A stretch of DNA of 64,000 nucleotides from Nymphaea colorata. Lineage: Eukaryota > Streptophyta > Magnoliopsida > Nymphaeales > Nymphaeaceae. Each line of letters opens with the position of its first letter. The first letter of the stretch is position 1. The translations under genes and the position numbers were made by a program. Where the stretch lies: NCBI RefSeq assembly GCF_008831285.2, contig NC_045147.1:9332334-9396333 (forward strand), read 5' to 3'. The notes under the pieces were generated by a model. The model saw only the letters and a program-made list of their open reading frames with translations, searched no databases and had not been told where the DNA came from. This document shows, in pieces, positions 12,701 through 24,700 of this stretch.

Positions 12701-15700
12701 TCTGCAAAAGAAGGGCCCTGGTGACATTAAGGAATTGGCGATTTTTTCTTTCAGCCACCCCATTTTGTGGGGGAGTATAACTACAGGACGTCTCATGTAC
12801 AATCCCTCTTTTTTGAAGAAAATCCTCAACAGACTGACACATACTCACGGGCATTATCGGACCGGAAGGTTTTAATAGTTCCACCATATTGAGTATGCAC
12901 AAGGAGAATGAAGGTTTCTATGACATGAGGAACCTCATTGCGATCTTTTAACTAGTACACAAAGGTGGTCCGAGAGAAATCATCAATAAAGGTTATAAAA
13001 TATTGAAAACCTTGACGGGTAGGAATTTCCGAAGGCCCCCACACATCCGAGTGAACCAAGGAAAAAGCTTCATTAACACAACTAGTTGAAATGGAGTACG
13101 AAGCCCTCACATGTTTGGCAAACTGACAAGCATCACAGGAAATCAAAGACAAATTCAGAGAGGAACACAAATCTGGAAACAACTGTTTCAAAATCCCAAA
13201 AGGTAAATGCCCAAGGCGTTCATGCCAGTACAAGAAGGACTGAAGACAATCTTCTCTTCGCTTTTTTGTCTTGCTGATCGCTGTCATCAGAGCCGTGGCC
13301 ACGCGTATGGGAAGACGATATAGGCCATCAGACGCCAAACCAATCCCAATCCTCTTCCCTGTCACCAAGTCCTGCAAAACACAACGATTGGCAGAAAAAA
13401 TGAGTTCACAATTCAGCTCTTTAGTAAGTTTACTAACTGACAAAAGATTTAAGGGAAACTGGGGCACATGTAATGCTCCCCGCACATGAAGTTTGTCCAA
13501 CAAGGACAGAATCCCTTCGCCTGCCACAGAAGTAGAGGAACCATCTGCGAGAGATACTCGTTCCTTTCCTGAAGATAACTTATACTCATGAAACAACTTA
13601 GGGTTACCTGTCATGTGGTGAGTAGCACAACTATCCACAATCCATTCCCCCACAGAAGAGTTACCTGTATCACCAACAACTGCAAGTGCATGATTAGCCT
13701 TTGTCTCATCAGATGTCTCGACTTGGTTGACATCGATCCGACCCAAGTAAGCCCTCAGTTCACGAAGCTGGTCAGCATAAATGGAGACCTTTTCTCCACT
13801 AGATTTAGGCACCTCAGACACAAGCGTCTTCCCAATAGAAGACCTCCCTTTGTTCCCCTTCTTTTCTGGATGAAGATCCCAACAATAATCCACGGTATGA
13901 CCAGTCTTCTTGCAGTGAGTGCATCTGCGAAGAGATCTAATATTGCCTCCAGGACCACAACTCACAAGAGCGGATCTCTCAGGACAGGGCATGAGATCCC
14001 TCTTGCCCTCAGTAGTAACCAGCCTCCTCTGTTCTTCAGCTTCAATACAGGAGTACACATCTTCCATACTGGGCACCTCTCCAGAATTCAGAATTTGGCT
14101 TCTAACACCTTCAAACTCATCATTCAAACCGGCCAAAAAAAGAAACACCCTGTTTTCCCATTCCTTAGCAACATAAAGTGCCTGATCCTGGGGACAATGC
14201 CAAGGGATATCAGAATGATAGTCAAGCTCGTCCCACTTGGCTTTCAAAGCTCCATAGTAATCTGCGACAGAAGAGTTCCCTTGTCGAAGTCCATAGACAG
14301 TCTTCATTACGTGGTAAGTTCGAATAGCAGTTTTCTTCTGGCCATACATTTGCTCTAAAATCACCCACATGTCTCTTGCAGTCTTCTTCCGAGTGTCCAG
14401 AGTTGACAATCCAAGTTTTCACTTGATTATCCTCAAGAAACCAAGTGTCCAAGTTGACAATCCAAGTTTTCACTTGATTATCCTCAAGAAACCAAGTGTC
14501 CCACACACCACTTGTCCTTGCCGGTTCATGGTTCCTTCCATTGATATAGGCAATCCGACCACGGCCAGCAATCCCCATAGTCATAGCGGCCGACCACGTG
14601 AAATAGTTCTCCTTTGTGAGACGAAGAGTAATGACCTGAACGGGAACATTCTCAGATCTATAAGCCCTGATTTCAGTTTGATTGGTGTTGACGGTCGACG
14701 AGGAAGAAGCTGCCATAATCTCAGACCAGGCCGACAAAGGGCACGAGCGACGGTAAAACAAGAGAAGCACCATCGACAACGAAGGGACGGGAGCAGTGTG
14801 GACCCAAAGGGCGATGGTGCAGAGGACGACGGCAAGGAGCAGGGCGCAACGTCAGGAAGCAGGTCACACGGGCCGAGTTTCTCGAGCCCACGCGGCGGCA
14901 AGGGCGACGGCGCGACAGCAAGGGCGGTGACAACAGCGTCGTCGGACGACGCAGCAGAAAGGTAACGATGTCGGACACGGCGGCGGCGGCAGTGACGGCA
15001 GTGGCGGTCGAAACGACGACAGTGACAGCAGCGGCGGCGGGTGAAGAAAACTCCACGATCACCAAAAAAGTCCCAATCTTGTGGGCTCTGATACCATGTA
15101 GAAACACGAGCATAGAGAAAGAGAATACGAGGAACACGATGTAACGTAGAAAAACCCTCAACAAGAAGAAAAAAACCACGGATGAGGAGGAGCTGGTTGC
15201 CCACTAGCCGCCAGACTCTCTCTCTCTTAAGATGTCATTACACATAAGGATTAGGGTTACACGACTTAAGTAATGCCCAACAAGGGCTACAAGATGGATC
15301 GGGTATGGATCCGGACCCGGTCCCGAGACCCGTCTAACATACTTCAACACCCCCAATTTCACTTGAGTCTTTGCCTTCTTCTGTCTTGTGATCGTTTTCG
15401 TGATCCTCCACTTGTCTACACTCGTTGTCAAAGTCCCTCTCCCAACTGTCCACCAACATCTTCTCATGAGTCATGAGGTAAGTTCCACTGATAAGACTGA
15501 CTCAGGTAGAAATGATGACTTCTATGCAGATGATCGACCAATCGCCATTCGCAAGGGCCGACGACAGTGCACCATGCATCCAATCTCTAACTCTGTTTCT
15601 ATGAATCATTTGAGTACAAGTTTGGTGCAGTTTGATCGAGCTATGTCTAGTCACACTATCCCATCGTCTCACCACCAAACCTTGTTAGATTCTCGGTGGA

Positions 15701-18661
15701 AACAAGCTATGCAGGACGAAATGGATGTTCTTCTCTCTCTGGAGACTTGGGACTTGGTGGATCCCCCACTAGATTGTGATGTTGTTGGCTTCAAATAGGT
15801 ATTCACTATCAAATATCATTCTGATAGTTCCATTGAGCGATTCAAAGCACGCCTTGTTGCAAAAGGCAATACACAGACTTATGGTGTTGACTTCTTTGAG
15901 ACGTTTTCACCAGTGGCAAGGTTAGGTACTATTCGCCTAATTATCTCTCTCGCAGTTTAGTAGGATTGGCCTCTTTTCCAGCTTGATGTGAAAAATGCAT
16001 TCCTATATGGTGATCTCTCTGAAACGGTTTATATGCAACAACCACCTGGTTTTGAACGTCAGGGGGAGTGTTCCAAGGTATGCAAACTCAAAAAGGCTAT
16101 CTATGGACTTAAACAAAGTCCCCGTGCATGGTTTCACAAGCTAAGTGAGATTCTATCTAAGTGTGGTTTTCAAAGATCCCAACTTGATCATTCATTGTTT
16201 ATCAAGCGCAGCGCAATGGTATAGTGATATTGATTGTATATGTTGATGACATTGTTATCACAGGGGAAAGTAATCAAGAGATAGCTAAGACAAAGGAGTT
16301 TCTACAGAAACACTTTGTCACAAAAGACCTTGGTCAACTCCGTTATTTTTTTGGTATTGAAGTTGCTCATAGTAGTAAAGGGGTTGTGATGTCTCAGAGG
16401 AAATATGTTCTTGATCTTCTGCAGGAAACAAGATTATTGGGGGCCAAACCTGCCACACTTCCTATGAATCCTCGGATTCATATTCATGATGATGAATCAG
16501 AGACTTTTGACTCTAGATCTTACAGATCTCTGATCGGGAAACTTTTATATTTGACCATCACTCGTCCATACATTAGCTTTGCTGTGAATAAGCTAAGTCA
16601 ATTCATGGAAAAATCTCGAAAAGTTCATTGAGAGGCTGCCTTAATGGTGGTAAAATACTTGAAATCAGCCCCTGGAAAGGGGTTATGGTTCAAAAAAGGA
16701 GAAAGTGTGGACATAGTAGCATATAGTGATGTTGATTATGCAGGGTCAGTAGATGACATGAGATCTACTATAGGTTTTTGCGTCTTTATTGGAGGGAATC
16801 TTATTTCTTGGAGAAGCAAGAAACAAAATGTGGTTGCTAGATCTAGTGCTGAGTTTGAGTATAGAGCTATGGCCCAAACTGCGGCCGAAATGTCTTGCGT
16901 CAAATCGGTGCTTCTAGAATTGGGGATTTCAGTGAACCTCCCAATGGAGATGTATTGTGATAACAAAGCAACAACCTATATTGCAAATAACCCTGTTTTT
17001 CATGAGAGGACAAAACACATTGAAGTGGATTGTCATTATGTTCGGGACTTGGTACAAGAAGGAGTCATTAACACTATTCATGTCTCTTCTGAAGATCAAG
17101 CAGCTGACATGTTTACTAAGGCGCTTCCCATCGGCGATTTCTTGGGAGGATGTAACAAGCCGAGCATGATTGATATCTATGCTCCATCTTGAGGGGGAGT
17201 GTTAAATACTTTTAAAAGTTGATTAGAGGTTTTCTGAAATTTTAGAAAGTTGGAAGGGTCCACTTTATTGTTTTCTTATTTCTAGTGGATTAATTTTGTA
17301 AAGTTCTTAATACCCTAATCTCTTTTAATATGAGATAGGGTTACGTGAATGATAATGAGAATGTTTCCTTTCTCGCTCTCTCTCTCGTCCCTTTCTACCT
17401 CCCATAGTGAACAACTTTTACATTACATTATGTACCTTTGGACCCAACGGATATGGGTTGTGTTACACATGTTACAACATTGTTTCATTGTTGTGGTTAG
17501 GGCGTTTCGGCCCTTTAATTTGCTTTATTTTGGATGTTAGGATTATTTTATTTTACAGTTTAACGCTTACAATTGTTGGGCATTATGGTCATTAAGTTAT
17601 TTATGTCTATAAACCCTAAAAGACTCTCAAGATTTTTTTTTTTTGGATTGGCTTCAAAGTTATAATGGGAATTCTAGGAATAATCCTCGAGTCTTTGACT
17701 AATATTTTGGCCTTAATCACTATTTTGTTCTTAGCTTTAATCTAGGTAAATAAGTTACTGTTTGTGAAGCAGATGTCTTTGTAAGGAAAAAGAACTTTAT
17801 CTGAGATTAAGCATTTTTTCAGTTATTTGATTGTCTTCCAAATGCATAGTTATATCCAAACTTTCCTAATAGTCTCAGGTTAAATGAAGGAGGTCGATGG
17901 AATGTGAATTCATGGTCCAGTGCTACTGTAATAGGTGGTGGTCCTGGATAGGAGAGCTTGTTGTGACTAGCATATGCTTTTCACGAGATTGCTCTCACTT
18001 TCATAGTTGCTAGGGACATTATGTCTAGGGACATTATGTTAGCATTGGTGCATACTGCATGGCAAATTGAGCTACATAAAGGAGGTAGTATTAGGCTATG
18101 TTAAAGTTGACCCATACTAGGGAGGAATAGGTGGTAATCTCTAGAAGACAAGTCAGCATTGCAGAAACAATGAGCGGGGTTACGCATACTGCAGCTTATC
18201 GCCCACCTTGGAATAAACCAGTTCAGTTCGAGTATACCCTCCTTCAAAACCTCATTCAGGACAGGTGGAACCAGGTGTTGGATGTATGGTCGAGAAATCC
18301 CCCCTTTGTTTCCGCTGCCTCCTTACACATTAGAATAGAACAGATGGGATTGGAAGGAGGGTGAGGAATGAAGTCACTTGAGGGTGAGGAACAAACACAG
18401 TGGTTTGACTGCAGGCAACCCATCTGCCTGCTCCAGTGCAAAACAGAACTAGCGAATTACGGGTTATGGGATGGGGCGAATCAGCATTTCTTTCATAACC
18501 TTCTCTAAATTGATCCACTAGTAGGTAGTGGGAGAAGAGATCTATGTTGGTGGCTATGTCACATAGGTGCGGTGCAGGTGCCGGTGTCCGTGTTGGAGTG
18601 GCACATTCCAAAAAATTTAGGTACGGTGGTGCAGCGAAGGTAATTTATTATTGTTATTATT

Positions 18662-18744
<83 letters not shown>

Positions 18745-21700
18745 CACACGCACACACACACACCCACCCATAACGAAATTGTCTACAAACAAAAAAATTA
18801 CAAATGTACACTATTTAAATTTGGTGCTAAGTAAAATACTAAAATCTAAATCAGTAAATGGTAAATGAGTAAATGTTTACAATACAATTCAAATTTCAAA
18901 CATTCGGTGCTAACAGTCATTGCAGCAAAACAGATCAAATTATGGACACTACAAAAAACAGCAAAACCAAACAGAAATTAGTCATGAAAACATGCTATGC
19001 AAGTAAACATTAAACAGCAGTACAACCATCATTGCATTAAAACAAAAAACTGATCTAGGTGAAAGACATTAACACTTTCACAGTCAAACTCAAGCATGTA
19101 TAGTGTAAACCATGAAAACAATGATCAAACAATTCCACATTTCAGAAAATAATTATTAAATCCTGAACATCACAAAAAAAAACTGAAAAACAGTAAAACA
19201 CACTGCAAATATGAGCAAATGCCAACGAGTTGGGTGCATTTTAACTTGAATGTAAGTGTTGGGTGCATGAAAGTAGAAATGAAATTTATTTTTAAAATTT
19301 TAAAGTGAATAAAATTATGGTCTTTTAGAATATAGACAGTCTGTCCGTACTTTTTAAAGGACAGGCATTCTAAGAGCAGTTAATTTTTAAAATTTTAAAT
19401 TGAATAAAATAAAGTTTTTTTTTTTTTTTTTTTTTTTTAAATGTAAGCAGTCTGGTCTAATGACACCAGACTGGTCGTTCCTTTGCTGCCTTTCTTTTTA
19501 AAGAGAAAAGTTGGAATCTTGAAAAAGAAAGAAAGAAAAAGGAAATAAAATAAAGTTTTTCTTTTAAATGTACATAGTCTAGTCGTCTTTTTAACGGCCA
19601 GCAGATTGGTTGTCCTTTAAAAAGGATGACTGCTGCACCTTTGACTGTCTGCTTTTTTAAAAAAGATGGGCAAAACTGAAAGTTTGAAAAAGAACGAAAA
19701 AGGATGGAAAAATTGGAGGGAAATGAAAAAAGGCGAGGAAAAAGGAGAAGGGTGAGAAAAAATAGAAAAAAAGGAAAAAATCAGGTGCAGCTTGGGTGCG
19801 TGTCGGAGCTGCACCCGTGTCCGCACCTGTACCTGTGTCGACACGGGTGCTGGGTGCATTTTAAAGCACCCGTGTGACTTAGGTTGGTGGGATGGATGGA
19901 CTGTTATTGAATTCGGTGGGCATTTCTGTCAATCGGTGCAAGACCTTACTTCTTAATCAGTGGTTATGACTTTCAGAGATTGACTTGATCGAACGGCCAA
20001 CCACGTACAATTTCATAAGTATGTCATATTGGAATCAAAAGACATACAAGGGATACAACAGTAGAAGGTTGAAAACCAGGAAGTAACCATCCTCAGAGTT
20101 GGTCGTTCTTTTTTCCCTTTTTGGGTCGGGGCGGGTGGGGGCGGGGGTGTTGTTGGTGGGAGTTGTCTTTTGCAGGGATAAACACTTCTGAGGTTTTACT
20201 GTATGGTTGGTAGAGTTTATAGATAGAGGAAGAATAAAAAATCCTTTTCATTTTGCACTCAGGATCCAGGGTAAGTGAAAAGCTGCAGAGATGGTCTGCC
20301 TATTTTTGGGGAAGAAAATTCTTTCCTAGGAAAGAAGATGGATAATTGTTGAAACAAATTATTAACTAGAGATTAAGGTGGAGGATGTATTAGTTTATTG
20401 ACATATCCCTAAGATGTGAAAAAACCATCCCAAGGTTGATGCATGTGGCACAAAGGAGTTTGCAATAGGAATTTTCAAACACTGAGCTTATCTGAAGAAT
20501 GAAGATCATTGTGTGGGAACAATTCATTTTGGTTGATTTCAGAAATTTGAGGATAAGGTGAAACAAGATATGTTAAGCTTGGGGTGCATGTTTTAATATA
20601 ATAGATTACGTTTTAGGAGGCAGTTTCCTAAGCTGCTGCCCCTCCCTTTCTGCAGCCTTCTTATCTCCTTCTCTCAGTTTTCTGCAGGACTGTGATTATG
20701 GTGATAAAATCAAACTGATATCTCTAAATCTGTCATGGTATCAGAGGAGGGTTCATAGTTTTGTTAAAAGATATGCCAGGAAGATCTAGCTCCGTTCCAT
20801 TCAGTAAAGAAAGTTTTGATTTTCCCTCTTTCATCATTCTATTCTTTTTCTTATTTTCTGTTTTAGTGTCCATTCCATTGTTTCCTTACAATTTCTGTAC
20901 AAGGACCAAATATTTGTGGAGCATTCTTTTGTGTTAAGAGTCCAGATTCAAATCTTATTGACATCAGTCCGTCTGTTTCCAAAGCCTATTCTGCTGTGTT
21001 GAACAGTTTATCAAAGGGCATCTGTTTGCAACATTGTTTCTGTTTCAGTTATTCATCAAAATGTGTCTGTCCTTGGTATTAATGATTTGCCTATTCTCTT
21101 TCCTTTGTTGTTTCTTTCAGTTTTTTGTTCTACTGTTAGTTCTTTGTTCTACTTTCATTTTTACTGAAGCTATCCACATGCATGATTGATTGAAAATTTT
21201 GTTGGCAAAGTTACAACTGCTTCCTCGTTTAGTGCCCAAAAAAAACCAAAAAGAAAACGAAAGGGAGGTCTACAGATTCATTGCTACAGTTATTTATTGC
21301 TGGACTGTTATATTGCCTATTCAACACTAGACTTCTCATTTTTTAGTCTTCGTGTCCATCCTTGGTTATTTTTCTTTCTATTGGTTTCACTTGTTTTACA
21401 ATCAATGGATTCATCTTCACATGCTATTTTGTCCCTCAATTTTCTGAGTGAACTTGTTTCAGAAAAACTTGCCTATATGAACTTTCTGACCTGGAAGAGG
21501 CAGATATTACCTTTATTAGAAGTCAAGATCTTTTTGGGCATCTGGATAGTTCTACTCAAGCCCCGCCACAATTCATCTTGCAGGAAGTTAAGGACGACAG
21601 GCGAATGGCTTCTACCTAACTGGTTCTGGGTCCATATTTCACAGCATGGATGAAGCGTAATTAGGATCTAGTTGCATATACTACCTCTACTCTTTCATAG

Positions 21701-24700
21701 GAGGTGTTTGATTTCTGTTCTCGATGATTGCACGACTGTGCAATTGTGGACCAAGCTTGCTTGGACATTCGTGCAGATATGTGAGGCATAGCTGTCTTTC
21801 ACCTGGCTAGACATCATTTTTTTATTAAGGTGTCCCAATTTATGCATGCTCCGAGAATGGGGCATGTGGATGTTGTTAAATGAATCTTGAGGCATCTAAC
21901 AGAACTATAGGAAATAGGCTAGATTATTATAGAGATCATGTTATCGTCAGAGGGTGTGAACTTGTCATTTATACAGATGCAGACTTGGTTATGGATCCTG
22001 ACAAAAGAAGATCCATCTCAAGATATAACATTTTTATTGGAAAAAAATCATGTGTCTTGGAGCAGCCGAAAGTAAAAGGCTGTGGCAAGGTCAAATATAG
22101 AAGCAGAGTACAGTTCTATTGCAGCAAGGGTAGCTGAAGTCACATGCGTACAACATTTATTGGGAGGTGTACCATAAAATGACAGTAGATCCTTGCTGTT
22201 ATGTGATAACCACAATGTTATTAATATTGCTTTCAATCCCTTCATAGCTGTACAAAGCATATTGAGATAGATCAACACTTCGTTAGACAAGAGATGGAGA
22301 ATAAGAAAATTTTACTTCATCATTTAGACAGAATATCAAGTTTGCTGATTTATCTAACCAAGAATTGATAAGTAACCAGTTTTTGTGTGCTGAAGCACAA
22401 GTTGTGTATCATCCAAGACCATGCACAATTTGAGGTGGGGTGGGGTGTGGGAGACGTGTTTGGATTTAGATCTGGACCCAAAAACGTTAAGCTTGGGGCA
22501 TATATTTCAATTGAACATGTGCTTAATTATTTCATTAATGGCCTTTTGTATGTTGCTCTTGTAATGGAGTCAAGTTTTGTCCAAAACATAAAACATCTTT
22601 TAATATAGTGTATTAGGGTTTAGGAGGCGGTTTTAATCTAAATCTGTTATTAGTTGTGCATGTATTAAAGTAGAAACTCTTTAGCATGTCATATAAGTTC
22701 AGTAATTGGTTTTGTAGGTTGACATATGGGAAGAAAGAAAAGTTTTTGGATCTCGTACTCGGAGTCTTAAAGAAGACATGCTAGGTTCTGAGCCTCCTCC
22801 ACCTCTGGAGACCAGCAGGAAGAGTTCTAGGTCCGTTCGAATTGTAAGAAGAGATCCACATTCTGTCAAAGTTGTAAGTTCACCAAATTGTTCTTTGTGT
22901 GTTTTTGATTATCAAGATATATATGATATCTTGCAAACCATATCCATAAATGCAGAAATTAGCTGTAGGAAGCACACCTGAGAAGATAGTCTCAGCATTC
23001 CAGTCCATGCATAGTGAACACTCTCATGAAGATATGGCTTTGAACAAGTGTAAGCTTGTCATTAGTCGGGTCACAAGAATGGATAAAGATATTGGAATCA
23101 ATTTTCCTCTTGGTATGTACATTTTCCTTTCAATATTTAGTGAGAAAGACTTGTTGTTTATTTGTTTTTATTGCTGAAAAATAATACAGAATATGTATTC
23201 CCACTGTTCCCTTGTGTCCATTTTGTGCTTCTAGGTCATTGTAACTTTCACTTAAACAAGTCTCTGCGTCGTGTTATGCCTTTTTTGTGTCCAAATCAGG
23301 TGCCTGGCTATAGTAAATCCTTATCTATGTAAAGAACCAGGCTGATTACCTTGTTTATTGTGCCCTAAGATCTGATCTCAAGAGCCTTTGGACATCCTTT
23401 TGTAATCTTTTACTGTTTATTTTAATTTCATTACACTCTTTCCTCTCTTGCTGCTCTCTAGCCCCCTTTTTTTTATTACTTTCCTTCAAGCACTTCTTAG
23501 AACCTTGCATGTTAAGCAAACACAAGGCTTGCAACAATAAGGACCTTTGTGCTGCATGCTTCTATGAATCATATGCCCATGACAATTGGTATCAAAGTTG
23601 AACTATTTTTTAGATGTTAGTACGGCCCTGAAGTGTTGTTGCTCTGATAGGCAGCTGGGGAGCAAATACACTTACCTGACAAGAAAGAATCTGTGACATT
23701 TGATAGCTGAGATGGAAGTGGTGGACGGTAGTGAAGTTGCACAAGGGGACAAGAAGCACAATACTCGAAAGAAGCTTCTTGACATGGGAATGTCTGGGTG
23801 ATCGAGTTGTGAAGATTGAATGACAACTGATCCGCTTGGAGGAAGAGGTCATGTTGGTATCCTCCATAAATAACGAATCTGAATAACGTACTTACGAGTT
23901 CAATGAGAAATTCCAAGCTGCCATTGCTAATGCAGAAGAGGAGACTGATGGAGTCTTCCAAAGAGTGGATGGATCACTGTGTGCATGGATGCTCTTTGGT
24001 CATAGATATCAAGAACCCAAAAGAACATAATGGGTCAACATCTGAACCAACCCCAACTTACTAGCTTCAGTGTATATTAAAAATAAATATAAATTAATGA
24101 TGAAAAATGCAAATTCTGTACCATTTTCTAGTGAAAATAGGTGCTTACACGCAAAAAGAATACAAGTCCTCTTTCTTGAATGCAAAAATGATGTTTTGTT
24201 CTCAAAATGGCAAAAGCTTTTCCACACACAACTCCTAAGAGTGTCTAGGTGTTAAGGTTTTTAACCCCAAAGCAAAAGAATAAGGTTTTGGGTCCCCTTA
24301 GAGTTTTCACCGATTGTCCCAACTTCTAAAGGGTGTCCAGCTTAGACGATGCAAAGCTGTTCATGAAACCCATTATGAAACACTTGAGAGTCGTGAAGAA
24401 CATCATGTGCAATTGTGATGCCACTTCATGGACAAGTTCTAAATAGAAGTGTTTTGGCTTCTTGACTTTCACATGCTCTTCTCAACGAGTTTCTAGCCAT
24501 AGATGGATGAGCAGACAACGAAGATAAATATATCATTGTAAATGTTGTAAAAGGCGTATCGTATCGCATATCGGTCGGGCCGACCAATACGCAGTATCGT
24601 AATGTATCATAAATGTACTGTAATGTATCGTAAAATTAATTTTTTAATTACAAAAGAATTCAAAAAAATAAATAAAATAAAGAAAAATAAGAAAAAAGTC

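Larger units (their letters stand above)
10655..15349 (-). mobile_element. Ty1-copia element (inner, antisense), 3' end lost
   Basis: On the minus strand its 5' LTR is 15349-15097 (TGTTGAAGTA to TTTCTACA), followed at once by the 19-base primer site TGGTATCAGAGCCCACAAG (15096-15078). Gag, protease, integrase and RT follow in copia order down to about 10860. The RNase H domain breaks off just after its first motif (GYSDADWAG), and no 3' LTR is present. The sequence then passes through a 69-bp tandem duplication and a 17-base poly(A) tract (plus-strand 10641-10657) into the leader of the outer copia. Confidence 0.85.
10207..17413 (+). mobile_element. Ty1-copia element (outer), interrupted by an antisense copia element
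   Basis: LTRs at 10207-10422 and 17200-17413 both start TGTTAAATAC and end ACA, differing at only about half a dozen positions besides a CT-repeat length change. They are flanked by the perfect target duplication ACTTT (10202-10206 and 17414-17418). The primer site TGGTATCAGAGC follows the left LTR at 10423, and a polypurine tract GAGGGGGAG precedes the right LTR. Only the C-terminal half of pol survives (about 15.39-17.19 kb); the space where gag, protease and integrase should be is occupied by a minus-strand copia element. It lies in intron 2 of the CID gene in the sense orientation. Confidence 0.93.
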
